A stretch of 64,000 bases of DNA, from assembly GCF_000469345.1 (NCBI RefSeq), contig NZ_KI271183.1, positions 23,427 through 87,426 of the forward strand. The letters run 5' to 3'. Every line of letters begins with the position of its first letter. The stretch's first letter is position 1. Origin of the DNA: Eubacterium ramulus ATCC 29099. GTDB lineage: Bacteria; Bacillota; Clostridia; Lachnospirales; Lachnospiraceae. Under the pieces are notes generated by a model, which was given only the letters and a program-made list of their open reading frames with translations, was not told the DNA's origin and made no database searches. This document shows, piece by piece, positions 25,710 to 34,839 of this stretch. The position numbers and the translations under genes are program-made.

Positions 25710-27296
25710 CTATCGTTTTTTCTTTTTGGACCGAATATGACTGATAAACACCAGCGCAGTAAAAATAATGGCGAGGAAATAACCGATTGCGCCTAATGCC
25801 GGTATTCCCAGCAGTTTCGGTTCCATATTTGTGGTGCATATAATACTGGAACTGATCAGCAATGCCATGATCAGAAATCCCATAACCAGGCGCCGCACCA
25901 GTGCATTCAGCATCAGCGTCAGATCATCTGTGGCATGCAGATCCAGATTGATACTGGTCTGCCCATGCATATAACTGCGCAGCAGATCGGAAATATAGGA
26001 CGGGATCTTAATCCCCTTCTGCAATGCCTGCCACACTTCCTTCGCACCAATGTGCAGTTCCTCTTTCATATTAGAAGTGGAAAACCGGTTTCCTGACATC
26101 CGTGCCGCCGCCACCTGCACCACATTGATATCCGGGGCGATTTCTGCAATGACACCCTCTATGGTTGTCAACCCGCGTACGAGCATGGTCAGACTGTGAG
26201 GCATGGATACTCTGTTTTCTTTCATAATATCCATCAGATCCTGCATCAGCGTTCCCATATTCAGTCCGCCAAAATTTGCATTGCCATATTTGGTCAGCCA
26301 GTCTCCGATATCCGAATACAGCAGTTTCTGATCCGGCTTGTCATGAAAATCTCCCAGTGAAAGTACGGCTTCCACGATCAGACTCACATCATTCGTAGCC
26401 ACTCCTTTGATCACTTTTCCTAACAACACCTGATCACGCTGGGAAAACCGCCCCATCATCCCCATGTCGATCCAGACAATTTTTCCGTCCCGGATACGCA
26501 TGTTACCCGGATGTGGATCCGCATGGAAAAATCCGTCTTCCATTATCTGTTTCACATAGTTGTCTGCCATTTTAGAGCCGATCTCACACAAATCATAGCC
26601 CGCTTCCAGCAGTTTTTCTTTTTCATCCACTCCGATACCGTCAATGTACTCCATCACCAGCACCTGGGTGGTCGTATATTCCCGATACAGCATCGGGCTT
26701 GTGACAAATGCCACATTTTTGTTCAGTCGCGCAAACTCTTCCATGTTCGCAGCTTCTGCCAGGAAGTTCATCTCATCCTGCGCTACTACCCACATTTCAT
26801 CCAGCACCTGATTCATATCCACCAGACCGGCCATATTGATTGGCGGCATCAGTTTGACAGCCCGATGCAAAAATGCGATGTCCCGGGACATGGTCTCGTA
26901 AATGCCCTTGCGTTGCACTTTTACTACTACTGTCTCACCGCTTTTCAACTTTGCTTTATGCACCTGTGCAATGGATGCCGAACCGATAGGAGTTTCCTGA
27001 ATTTCTTCAAACACGTCCTCCAGCTTCGTACCGTAAGCATGCTCAATGACCTCACGGACTTCTGAAAATGGCATCGGTGTCACTTCCGATCTCAGACGCA
27101 TAAATTCGTCACAGATTTTTTTCGGAAAAATATCAGAGCGCATGGACATAATCTGGCCCAGCTTAATATAAGTTGGGCCAAGATCCTCCAGGATAAGGCG
27201 CAGCTTTTCCGGCGTTACCCCCCTGGCAATTTGATGTTTGTGTATGACTGAAATTATTTCCCGTAAACGGGTTCCGTTTGATTCTTTTTCACTCAT
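25710..27296 (-). CDS. UbiB/ABC1/ADCK family atypical kinase
   Basis: The 528-residue protein has the hallmark KxGQ motif (YIKLGQIMSMRSDIFPK), the Ala-rich loop PIGSASIAQVHKA in place of a glycine loop, VVVKVQRKG, the catalytic HADPHPGNM and metal-binding WIDMGMMG. Two C-terminal membrane helices (LVMGFLIMALLISSSIIC and LLGIPALGAIGYFLAIIFTALVF) anchor it. Relatives support quinone or lipid metabolism in aerobes. Its role in anaerobic Firmicutes is unknown. Its upstream neighbour is a small phasin-like protein, a pairing that argues for a membrane or lipid function. Confidence 0.88.
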   Translation of the reverse strand: MSEKESNGTRLREIISVIHKHQIARGVTPEKLRLILEDLGPTYIKLGQIMSMRSDIFPKKICDEFMRLRSEVTPMPFSEVREVIEHAYGTKLEDVFEEIQETPIGSASIAQVHKAKLKSGETVVVKVQRKGIYETMSRDIAFLHRAVKLMPPINMAGLVDMNQVLDEMWVVAQDEMNFLAEAANMEEFARLNKNVAFVTSPMLYREYTTTQVLVMEYIDGIGVDEKEKLLEAGYDLCEIGSKMADNYVKQIMEDGFFHADPHPGNMRIRDGKIVWIDMGMMGRFSQRDQVLLGKVIKGVATNDVSLIVEAVLSLGDFHDKPDQKLLYSDIGDWLTKYGNANFGGLNMGTLMQDLMDIMKENRVSMPHSLTMLVRGLTTIEGVIAEIAPDINVVQVAAARMSGNRFSTSNMKEELHIGAKEVWQALQKGIKIPSYISDLLRSYMHGQTSINLDLHATDDLTLMLNALVRRLVMGFLIMALLISSSIICTTNMEPKLLGIPALGAIGYFLAIIFTALVFISHIRSKKKKR

Positions 27297-27338
27297 ATTT
27301 TCCTATTATCTATTCCAGTAAAGCTGTCAAAACAGTCT

Positions 27339-27659
27339 CTACACTTCGTCCGGTGCTTCCTCTTCATCATCCTGCGCCGCATCCGCAGCTTCTTTCTGGG
27401 CAATTGCGTCTTTCAGAGCTGCGATCTGCTCCGGGGACATTCCTTTTAATACATCAGCCGGATCTTTTTCTTCGTCTTTTTTGAATGTCTGTTTTACATT
27501 ATGCTTTAACTCCTCATTGAGCACTTTTCCCTGCTCAACCGTCAGTTCGCCTTTTTTAACCAGATCATCCAGAATTTCTTTGGATTTTTCTGCAGTCGTA
27601 GCTGCTGCGCCAATACCTGCCAATAAGATTTTTTTCATGCTGTCACTAATTTTTTCCAT
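27339..27659 (-). CDS. Small phasin-like / polyhydroxyalkanoate-regulator-type helical protein
   Basis: The protein has about 106 residues from ATG 27659, which has AAGGAGA eight bases upstream. The longer frame lacks a site. It is rich in Ala, Lys, Glu and Asp and probably forms amphipathic helices: MEKISDSMKKILLAGIGAAATTAEKSKEILDDLVKKGELTVEQGKVLNEELKHNVKQTFKK, then an acidic tail. The first half matches the short phasin-like proteins that often accompany UbiB genes in Firmicutes. No catalytic residues are seen. Confidence 0.65.
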   Translation of the reverse strand: MEKISDSMKKILLAGIGAAATTAEKSKEILDDLVKKGELTVEQGKVLNEELKHNVKQTFKKDEEKDPADVLKGMSPEQIAALKDAIAQKEAADAAQDDEEEAPDEV

Positions 27660-27819
27660 AATGAAATTCTCCTTTCTATCATACCTGCGGAACATCCCGC
27701 AACGTATCTTTTGATCCTAGAACAAAAGTATACACCAGATACTGTTATTTTGCACCTGTTTTATCTTATTTTTTTGTGATGGGTCAGCCCTGTTACTGTT
27801 CTCACGTAACACTGCAACG

Positions 27820-28929
27820 TTACTTCTGCATCTCGTATCCATAATGTTCAAAATAAAATCCGAGTTTTGCATTGATCTTATCCCGCAGCCGCGGTGTCAG
27901 TTCAAATTTGTTCTTTTTGTAATTCTTCTGACTCTCCAGATATGCGTCAAAGTAAGGTTTTGCCTCCTCAAATCCGTCAATCCCCAGATGTTCATAGATC
28001 AGCTTTACATATCCCTTCGGATCCTTGCAGAAATCCTCATATTTGATATCGATATGATCCTGCGGCGGCATTTCTTCCAGTTCCCGGAAAGCTTTCTTAT
28101 AAATTCGTTCAAACAGATCAATCGTCACGTCCTCGATCACTTCATATGGTGCCGGATCATTCAGGCAGAACAGCCCCATCTCCTTGGTAAACATATTGAT
28201 GGTGGACATGACAACCGTGTACGGATTTCGGTAAATATTGATGAATTTTGCACCCGGATAGCAGCGCTTCAGAGCACCGATCCTGCAGGTATTCTCCGGG
28301 CTTTTCAGTAAAAGCTGTCTGCCGCCATACAGATATGTGACCTTCTTCAGAATGTAATCATAGGCTTTGCGCCATTCCTGCTGCCGCTTTTCATCCTGTT
28401 CATCAATAAAAGCTGTCTCAATGTATTTGACACCATTGCCGCCATCCGGGAATACCAGCATATGGCTGATGGCCTGCGTAGAAATCGTTGCCTGGGCAAA
28501 TACTTCCTCCATCGGAAGATCCAGTGTATATTCCAGATTATCCATCGGCCGCGCTCCCTGCAGCAGTTTTTTCTGAGCTTTTGCAAGGATTCCTTTCATG
28601 AAAATACAATTGCTGAACGTCACGGTACGCACCGGATCAAACCATCCAAACTGTGGATCCCTGGTCAGCAGATTCTGTAAAAATGTCGTTCCAGAACGCC
28701 AGTAACCAACGATATATACCGGATCTTTTTTTATCTTTGTCCGCTTGATTGGAACATAAAACACCAGCCATTCCAGAAATGCCGGAATTGCCAGAATGGA
28801 AGAAACCGCCGTGATCAGCCGCACCTGGCCTTTATTTTCCTCTGTGATCGGATTGCTTCGCTTCAGGCGGATCCAGTTGTCTAACCGGCAGCCCATCAGA
28901 TTGTGTGATAGATTGATCTTTTTTCCCAT
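27820..28929 (-). CDS. Sulfotransferase family protein
   Basis: The protein has about 369 residues from ATG 28929, which has AAGGAAG upstream. An in-frame GTG at 28941 abuts the site. The PAPS-binding 5' loop is PVYIVGYWRSGTTFLQNLLTRDP near residues 75-95. The 3'-phosphate motif region is FINIYRNPYTVVMSTINMF, and LLLKSPENTCRI and IKYEDFCKDPKGYVKLIYEHLGI are also typical. Such enzymes move sulfate from PAPS to a hydroxyl or amine. The target is unknown. The family is uncommon in gut Firmicutes, and no PAPS-making genes are in view. Confidence 0.8.
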   Translation of the reverse strand: MGKKINLSHNLMGCRLDNWIRLKRSNPITEENKGQVRLITAVSSILAIPAFLEWLVFYVPIKRTKIKKDPVYIVGYWRSGTTFLQNLLTRDPQFGWFDPVRTVTFSNCIFMKGILAKAQKKLLQGARPMDNLEYTLDLPMEEVFAQATISTQAISHMLVFPDGGNGVKYIETAFIDEQDEKRQQEWRKAYDYILKKVTYLYGGRQLLLKSPENTCRIGALKRCYPGAKFINIYRNPYTVVMSTINMFTKEMGLFCLNDPAPYEVIEDVTIDLFERIYKKAFRELEEMPPQDHIDIKYEDFCKDPKGYVKLIYEHLGIDGFEEAKPYFDAYLESQKNYKKNKFELTPRLRDKINAKLGFYFEHYGYEMQK

Positions 28930-28950
28930 AGTATCTTGCACTTCCTTTTT

Positions 28951-30114
28951 CTAATAATCATATACAATGAAAAGAACACAGCCCTCGATATCTTCCATAT
29001 AATGAAAACTCTGAAGTCCCGGACAGTATTTTGCGATTCCGTATTCTTCCACAAAATACTGCATGGCCTGTTCATACAGATCTACACTGGCAAATTTTAC
29101 CTGCATCATTTCTTCTCTGTTATTATATGCAGTTCCAAACAAAGCCCCGATGACATCCTGATTCCATTCGGTAATATAACGGCCTTCGTGCACATAATAA
29201 TTATCTTTTACCGCTGTACATTCCGGCAGCGGAATCCTGCTGTCCGGTGTATGGGACTGCATAATATCTGCTGTGGTAGCCCCGAAATAATTGTAGTCCA
29301 CATATTTGGAAAGCACAGATTCTTTCTGTTCCGACTGTCGGGACAGATACTGGGAATTGCCCCAGGTAGTATCCATATAATAATATGCTCCGTCCAGCTG
29401 CACCAGATTCCATGCATGCGGTCCGTCACTGACATTTCCGATGACTGTCGTACAGGAAACCCCCAGTTTTTCCAGCAGATACTGCGTCGCATAGGCATAT
29501 CCCTGACAAATGGTTTCATGATTCAGAAAAACACTGATGATGTTCTGGTTATCTGCGGAATCTTCCACATAATCCACTTCGTCGATGAGCTTTTCAAACA
29601 CATAAAGCGCTTTTTCATAATCACTGCCTTCTTTCGGTGCATCCGCCAGCATCCGGTCCGCTTCCTTATCAATCGCCTTCTGTGTCTTCTTCTGTTCTTC
29701 CGCTGTCATGCTGTATTCCGGGGTGATTTCAATGGCTGTGATCTCATCATCCCTGCTGTATGTCACATAGGAAAACTGCTTCAGCCAGAACAGATCACAG
29801 TAATCATACCGCACCGCCAGATATGCAAGCTCCATCTGCTCCACATCCGTGGTAGCAATCTGTACTTCCTTTTTTCGATGTACGATCGCATATAAGATTT
29901 CGTCATATACAAGTTTCGTCGCATCATCCAATGTGCTGTATGCATATTTGTCCTGCGAAACCGTCTTTACCTGCAGCGGATTGTTCCCGGTAACCATTTT
30001 TTCCACCCGGTCTGCCACTTCCGTCATATCCGTTTTTTTGCCTCCGCAGCTTCCAAGCACCAGTACCATACAGCTGATGAGCAGCACAATGCCCATCCGT
30101 CTGTAAACACACAT
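28951..30114 (-). CDS. Lipoprotein with transglutaminase-like domain
   Basis: The protein has about 387 residues from ATG 30114. An upstream in-frame GTG at 30129 is possible, and neither has a strong site. The signal peptide ends at LVLGSCGG (lipid-attached Cys). A helical region then leads to a transglutaminase/cysteine-protease core with the triad in order: Cys in HETICQGYAYATQYLLEKLG, His in DGPHAWNLVQL and Asp in YYMDTTWGN. Proteins of this type are thought to cleave or cross-link surface peptides. It ends 21 bases before the sulfotransferase start and probably shares its transcript. Confidence 0.82.
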   Translation of the reverse strand: MCVYRRMGIVLLISCMVLVLGSCGGKKTDMTEVADRVEKMVTGNNPLQVKTVSQDKYAYSTLDDATKLVYDEILYAIVHRKKEVQIATTDVEQMELAYLAVRYDYCDLFWLKQFSYVTYSRDDEITAIEITPEYSMTAEEQKKTQKAIDKEADRMLADAPKEGSDYEKALYVFEKLIDEVDYVEDSADNQNIISVFLNHETICQGYAYATQYLLEKLGVSCTTVIGNVSDGPHAWNLVQLDGAYYYMDTTWGNSQYLSRQSEQKESVLSKYVDYNYFGATTADIMQSHTPDSRIPLPECTAVKDNYYVHEGRYITEWNQDVIGALFGTAYNNREEMMQVKFASVDLYEQAMQYFVEEYGIAKYCPGLQSFHYMEDIEGCVLFIVYDY

Positions 30115-30218
30115 TTTTTTCTTTCTCACTCAGTTGTCCCCGTTCTTTCTATCATAGACAGCACAGACACTCACGATGTTCATACGCACCATGAGTGAAC
30201 TGTACCCCATCTTTGTTA

Positions 30219-30247
30219 TTGCTTTTTTTTCTGTTCACTTTTATAAT
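30219..30247 (+). promoter_or_regulatory. Promoter of the DUF5721 gene
   Basis: TTGCTT (30219-30224), 17-base spacer, TATAAT (30242-30247). The gene's AGGAG ribosome site follows about 45 bases later. Confidence 0.6.
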
Positions 30248-30304
30248 AGATCTTAAATGGTTATCATACCACAATCATACATTTTTGTGAACAGGAGATT
30301 CCGC

Positions 30305-30811
30305 ATGATTGCATTGAAAATCACCGAGATCGGTACTTTTATCAATAAACTGTTAAAGGACGGCATGTGTGACCATTTTCTGCTTCAGGAAGCAGTGATC
30401 ACCCAGGCTGCCACTTATACCATCGATGGCTCGTTCCATCCGGATTACTATGAACCGGAAGAACTGGACACGCTGCATCTACAGGATCTGTCCTACCTTC
30501 CGTTTTCCCTGCTGCGGCCGAGCTGCCTGAAAATAATGCAGGGCAAAAAGAAACCCTTGTTTTTTAAGTTCGTATTTCTGCTTTCCCCGGAAAACCAGGA
30601 AAAGACTATCACACGTTCCGGCACCGATTTTACATCCAAAGACATCAGCGGTATGTATGTGCATTTCACTTATAAAAATGAAGTGCTGACCTGTACCACA
30701 GGTATATCCTACCGGCTGTTTTCCCTGGACAAGTCTTTGGAACAGGAATGGGACCGGCTCGTTCAGGTATTTCTGCGTCAAAATGGCATCGCTGCGGAAT
30801 CGGTCAGCTGA
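30305..30811 (+). CDS. DUF5721 family protein
   Basis: The protein has about 168 residues from ATG 30305, which has AGGAG eight bases upstream. The earlier ATG at 30257 has none. The sequence starts MIALKITEIGTFINKLLKDGMCDHFLLQEAVITQAATYTIDG and ends in an EQEWDRLVQVFLRQNGI helix. I recognise it as the DUF5721 type, a family of unknown function found mainly in Lachnospiraceae. No signal peptide or catalytic motif is visible. It converges on the lspA-like gene and overlaps its end by eight bases. Confidence 0.65.
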   Translation: MIALKITEIGTFINKLLKDGMCDHFLLQEAVITQAATYTIDGSFHPDYYEPEELDTLHLQDLSYLPFSLLRPSCLKIMQGKKKPLFFKFVFLLSPENQEKTITRSGTDFTSKDISGMYVHFTYKNEVLTCTTGISYRLFSLDKSLEQEWDRLVQVFLRQNGIAAESVS

Positions 30812-31262
30812 CCGCTTCTGCCAGCTCCCGGAAAAATAAGATTGCTGTTCCGGCAAAGATACACAGATCCGCGACGTTATAGATAAGTTTTCTCAAACAG
30901 GCCAGCGGCACACGAAACTGCAGGTAATCTGTCACATATCCATGTACAAACCGCTCCAGCAGATTAGCCAGTCCACCGCCAAGAATCAGGGCAAGACCCC
31001 ATTTTCCTGCCTTTTCTCCTTTCAATGTCAGCATGAATAAAAACACCACCGCAAGAAAACTCACCACCACAACGCCAATGATTTTTACCAGCATCGGACG
31101 TTTTCTTAACGTATCATTTGCCATACCATAATTATGATATTTTCGCAGACGGACACCACATTTTCCCCATTTCTGTCCATCTTCTTCCACATTTTGATTG
31201 ATATACCGGCGGATCAACAGCTCCGCCAGACAGATTGCCACAATCACAGCTACATAGATCAT
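30804..31262 (-). CDS. LspA-like signal peptidase II family protein
   Basis: The 152-residue protein has four membrane segments. LspA hallmarks remain: HNYGMAN, GGGLANLLERFVHGYVTDYLQF and YNVADLCIF, with both catalytic Asp residues (in VTDY and NVADL). The usual NLIDR is NLLER and the N-terminal half is divergent, so it may be a paralogue of the main lipoprotein signal peptidase. Its start overlaps the larC stop (ATGA), so it is translationally coupled. Several lipoproteins nearby could be substrates. Confidence 0.7.
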   Translation of the reverse strand: MIYVAVIVAICLAELLIRRYINQNVEEDGQKWGKCGVRLRKYHNYGMANDTLRKRPMLVKIIGVVVVSFLAVVFLFMLTLKGEKAGKWGLALILGGGLANLLERFVHGYVTDYLQFRVPLACLRKLIYNVADLCIFAGTAILFFRELAEAVS

Positions 31263-32674
31263 GTCGTCTCTTCTCCTTTTTCATTCTTTCCGGATAGTTC
31301 CAGTTCTATACTGCGATATACGTCACGGAATGGCAGTCCGGTGCTTCGTGCAATCGCTGCCACACTGTCATATTCCAGTGTCAGCACCTTTCCCTGCTCT
31401 TTCTGCAGACGTTTTACTGCCACTTTGCCAAAGGAACTTTTTTTCTGGTCGGTCTCCCGGTGCAGGATGCTCCGCTGCATAATTGCATGTCGGATTCCGA
31501 TAGCTGTCGTTTCCGCAAAAATGATCTGCTCCATCCGTTCCCGGTCATCCGGATGGCACAATACCGTCAGCAGATACGCCGGCCGGTTTTTCTTCATATA
31601 AATTGGCATATAGCTGACATCCCGTGCCCCTTCCCGCATGAGACGTTCCATCGTATAACCAAGCACTTCTCCGCTGCAGTCATCAAGATTGCATTCCAGT
31701 TTGCAGATCTCATCTGCGGAAGTCCATGCAGATACATCCATTCTTCTGTACCTGTCAGCGTCTGTACACACTGCTCCCTCAGAATATACCGCGAACTCTT
31801 CTGATACTGTTTTTACCTGTCCTGTTTCATGATCCGGCTGTCCTGATTTCACAGCTTTTCCGGGTACATTTTGATCTGATCCTGGTTCTGATCTTTGTTC
31901 TTCCTTTTCCACAGATTTGAGTGGTATGAATTTGGGTTCTGCCGAATCCGGCGTCAGTAATTCCAGTTCCGCCCTCTTCGGTGTCAAAACTTCCGGTCTC
32001 ATCTGTCTGGCCACAGAATTTCTGCGGAGCAGGACGACACGAAGGCGGGCCGGCTCTCCTTCCGAAGATACACCGTTTCCGACTCCCTGACTGATCATCT
32101 GATACTGTTTCGGCAGATGACGTACTATTTTACACGCTGCCAGCAGTGCCGCTGCTTCCGGTGTTACCCAGGCTCCATCCCGCTCCATCCGCTGCAATGC
32201 AATACCTGTATCCATCAGAATGTACAGTGTCTCCGGCAGCGGCACCTGTTTTTTGCCATCCTGCGTTGTGATACATTCAAATCCTTCATATAATACCGGA
32301 CAGATCACCTCACCGATCTGCAACTGCTCCATACCGATTGCTGTGGTCATCATCGCAATCACACCGTCAAAATCTCTTTTGGAAAAACGAAGTTCTTCCG
32401 GTTCCACATGTTCCACCGTTGCTTTTGCATTCAGCCAGATCCCGTATGCACGGGCAAATAGTCGTTCCGCATCCACAGGCAGGGCAAACTCATGGATCCG
32501 TTCCTGCATATTGTGAAGCATCTCCTGTCTTGCTGCTTCGGAGCAGGACAGTTTCCGCAGTCCGGCCACCAGTTTTCTAGCCGCTTTCCCCTCCGGCATC
32601 AAATCCAGCAATGCTTCTGTCAGCATCCGGGCACTCAGCCCCTCATAACATTCTATATAAATACTCTGTTTCAT
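31259..32674 (-). CDS. larC: Nickel pincer cofactor synthesis protein LarC
   Basis: The 471-residue protein makes the last step of the nickel-pincer nucleotide of lactate racemase and related enzymes (CTP-dependent nickel insertion). The N-terminal part (IYIECYEGLSARMLTEALLDLM) is followed by a Ser/Glu/Pro-rich linker (about 225-300). The C-terminal block is highly typical: ICKLECNLDDCSGEVLGYTMERLMREGARDVSYMPIYMKKNRPAYLLTVLC. In lactobacilli the gene is split by a programmed frameshift. Here it is one continuous frame. larB, larE and the racemase are not in the window. Confidence 0.88.
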   Translation of the reverse strand: MKQSIYIECYEGLSARMLTEALLDLMPEGKAARKLVAGLRKLSCSEAARQEMLHNMQERIHEFALPVDAERLFARAYGIWLNAKATVEHVEPEELRFSKRDFDGVIAMMTTAIGMEQLQIGEVICPVLYEGFECITTQDGKKQVPLPETLYILMDTGIALQRMERDGAWVTPEAAALLAACKIVRHLPKQYQMISQGVGNGVSSEGEPARLRVVLLRRNSVARQMRPEVLTPKRAELELLTPDSAEPKFIPLKSVEKEEQRSEPGSDQNVPGKAVKSGQPDHETGQVKTVSEEFAVYSEGAVCTDADRYRRMDVSAWTSADEICKLECNLDDCSGEVLGYTMERLMREGARDVSYMPIYMKKNRPAYLLTVLCHPDDRERMEQIIFAETTAIGIRHAIMQRSILHRETDQKKSSFGKVAVKRLQKEQGKVLTLEYDSVAAIARSTGLPFRDVYRSIELELSGKNEKGEETT

Positions 32675-32842
32675 TTGTATAACCTCGCTTCCACCATTTA
32701 TTTCCGGTTTCTTATGCTGCTTTTAGTATAAGATAAAATGTAAAAAAACGCTAACATTTTTTGTACACCGGCACAATACCCAAGCAAAATTGTATGATTA
32801 CCTTTTGGTGATGGATAAATTGCATAATTTCGCAAGAAAAAT

Positions 32843-32889
32843 TTATGAATCATTGTGAACACTTATGCACGCACATTTGCTATTATAAT
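32843..32889 (+). promoter_or_regulatory. Conserved upstream element and -10 of small RNA copy 1
   Basis: TTATG repeats at 32843-32847 and 32863-32867 (20 bases apart) surround ATTGTGAACAC. TATAAT lies at 32884-32889. The same elements occur at identical spacing before copies 2 and 3. There is no consensus -35, so an activator or alternative sigma factor may be required. Confidence 0.6.
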
Positions 32890-32895
32890 AACTGT

Positions 32896-32990
32896 AAAAA
32901 CCCCCAATACATTATAAGTTTTTTGCTACCCCCATAGTAAAAAATACCTTCTCCTTAAAAGACAGCCGTTCGGATTTGGCTGTCTTTTTT
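32896..32990 (+). ncRNA. Small RNA copy 1 (C-rich loop, anti-SD segment, terminator)
   Basis: A transcript of about 95 bases is predicted. It starts with a single-stranded AAAACCCCCAA, then an arm pair of ten bases (32919-32928 with 32935-32944, including one G-U) that exposes a CCCCCA loop. Next comes a free segment UACCUUCUCCUU that could pair with AAGGAG ribosome sites, then the terminator GACAGCC/GGCUGUC (32961-32984) with a run of eight T. Two further near-identical copies lie at about 49048 and 50662. No frame of useful length exists. Its strand and function as RNA are inferred from the promoter and terminator. Confidence 0.75.
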
Positions 32991-33000
32991 TTGTATTTTT

Positions 33001-34689
33001 TCAGAGTTCTCTCAACCGCAACAGTGCATCATACACATTCAAGGTACCATATCCATACACGGGGCTTGGATAAACACGTTCCTCGTCCCGTCCGGCACCA
33101 CGGATCAGCAGGTTTTTCAATTCTGCCGTATTCAGATAGCGCATATTATTTTCCACGATCCCCCACTGAAACATCTGAGCACAGGCTCCTGCCGTCAACG
33201 CTGCACTGATGCTTGTTCCGCTGCGCAGTTCATACTGATCTGGCAGCACCGGACCGGTCACATTTACACCGGGAGCGATCAGATCCGGTTTTACGGCATT
33301 CAAACCGGAAAATCCCCGTCCGGAATCCGGATAAATACTCCCGCCCACTGCCTGATATGCCCCTGCTGTAATCGCTACCCGGGACATGCCTGGCATCGTG
33401 ATCGTTGTATCCGGACTGGAGCGCAGGAAAAATACCTCACCACTTAAAAATGCAGACAGAGGCAGCCAGCAGCATATGTTTCCGCTGAGTACCAGATCCC
33501 CCTGTACTTCCACACTCCAGATTCCGGCAAGTGGGTTTTCAAATCGCAAACTGATCAGCTGCATGCTGTTTCGTGTTCCAACGATGGCATATTCCACCGT
33601 CAGCCGTGTCTGTTCAAATAAAAATGTATACGCTTGCCTGCTTCCGGGGTACACCACAGTCTTCGGAAACCGTTCTCCCGTAGGTGAAATGACGGAAACC
33701 TGATAAATCTCAGGAACCGTGCTCCACATTTCCATCTGAAACCCGCGCACCCGTTCTTCCACAGACAACTCAATGATTTCTGATCCGCCCTGTATCACAT
33801 TCCGCTTTTCATGGTGTCTCTGGTTTGCCTCATTCCCAGCTGCAACCACCACCGCCCTCTGCCGTCTGCGTCCCAGTTCATCGCACTGTACCGACAATGG
33901 CTCCTCTCCCGTATGATTTCCAAGACTGCCACCCATTCCGATACAGACCACTAGCGGAAGCTGTCGTTCATAAGCAAAACGATTCAGCCAGGCGAGTCCC
34001 AGCATCAGATCATTTTCCTGATAGCATTCCACGCCATCCGGTATAAAATAGTAGTCTCGCAGATACTGTTTTGCCTGCTTGCACTTTACAACTGCGATGT
34101 GTGCCAGCGGCGCCGCTCCGGAAAACTCTGCCCCTGTATCCGCACTTCCACAGGCAACCCCTGCCAGAAAAGTTCCATGCCCACTTTCGTCCCGCTCCGG
34201 TACAATGCTCTGCGGCTGTTCCGCCTGCAGCGCGGCATTGATCTCCTCTTCCCCATAAAAAGCACCATACACCATTCCATTTGGCGGAGGACCTTCCATC
34301 TGTGTCTGATCCCAGATACCAAGGATTCGTGTACTTCCATCCACATTTCGAAAAGCCGGGTGTTCATAATTGATCCCGGTATCCACAAACCCGACCAACA
34401 CACCCTGTCCCTGCAAATCCAATGCTGCCGGATTCTGCAACCGTATCATCCCACTGACTTCCAACGCAGTCATATCCATAGGTGTCAGGCAGTGCGGTAT
34501 CGTCAGATACGGATAATCCTGCAGATTCAGCTCCGGTGCCCGTTCCCTTCTGTAAAAGCCAATATCATAAGTATCATCCACTTGTTGGATACACTCCGGG
34601 GCTCCCATAGAATAACCGCCGATATAATCCAGGATCAGATCATAATACTCATTTGAATAGACTGCTTTTTTACAAAGTTCCTCGTCCAA
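33001..34689 (-). CDS. S8 subtilisin-family peptidase (CspABC-like)
   Basis: The protein has 562 residues and starts at TTG 34689, with GGGAG seven bases before. There is no signal peptide. Catalytic residues are Asp103 (VGFVDTGI), His171 (ESGHGTFLAG) and Ser in RSGTSISAALTAG near the C terminus. A jelly-roll-like insert lies between His and Ser (about 300-430). This architecture resembles the Csp germination proteases of clostridia and their relatives in non-spore-forming Lachnospiraceae. A short pro-region precedes the Asp. The role is uncertain. The terminator hairpin of small RNA copy 1 lies just past its stop and may serve it too. Confidence 0.85.
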   Translation of the reverse strand: MDEELCKKAVYSNEYYDLILDYIGGYSMGAPECIQQVDDTYDIGFYRRERAPELNLQDYPYLTIPHCLTPMDMTALEVSGMIRLQNPAALDLQGQGVLVGFVDTGINYEHPAFRNVDGSTRILGIWDQTQMEGPPPNGMVYGAFYGEEEINAALQAEQPQSIVPERDESGHGTFLAGVACGSADTGAEFSGAAPLAHIAVVKCKQAKQYLRDYYFIPDGVECYQENDLMLGLAWLNRFAYERQLPLVVCIGMGGSLGNHTGEEPLSVQCDELGRRRQRAVVVAAGNEANQRHHEKRNVIQGGSEIIELSVEERVRGFQMEMWSTVPEIYQVSVISPTGERFPKTVVYPGSRQAYTFLFEQTRLTVEYAIVGTRNSMQLISLRFENPLAGIWSVEVQGDLVLSGNICCWLPLSAFLSGEVFFLRSSPDTTITMPGMSRVAITAGAYQAVGGSIYPDSGRGFSGLNAVKPDLIAPGVNVTGPVLPDQYELRSGTSISAALTAGACAQMFQWGIVENNMRYLNTAELKNLLIRGAGRDEERVYPSPVYGYGTLNVYDALLRLREL

Positions 34690-34775
34690 CCTGTGTCTCC
34701 CGAAAACTTAATTGCTTATTTTTAATAAAATATGCAATGCCAGTGAAAACGTTTCTCTCAAAATCCTATCAAATG

Positions 34776-34826
34776 AAAAAGAACGTACCAAGGGAAAATT
34801 AGTTACTTTTCCTGGTACGTTCTTTT
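34776..34826 (-). terminator. Terminator at the end of the lysine/eamA/phzF transcript
   Basis: AAAAGAACGTACCA pairs with TGGTACGTTCTTTT, extended by GGGAAAA/TTTTCC. It lies just after the phzF stop on the minus strand. Confidence 0.8.
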
Positions 34827-34839
34827 GAAGATTTTACCT

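Noticed and set aside
33001..34689. Proof of sporulation from the Csp-like subtilase
   Set aside because: Relatives occur in non-spore-forming Lachnospiraceae; no cortex lytic or spore genes are in the window.
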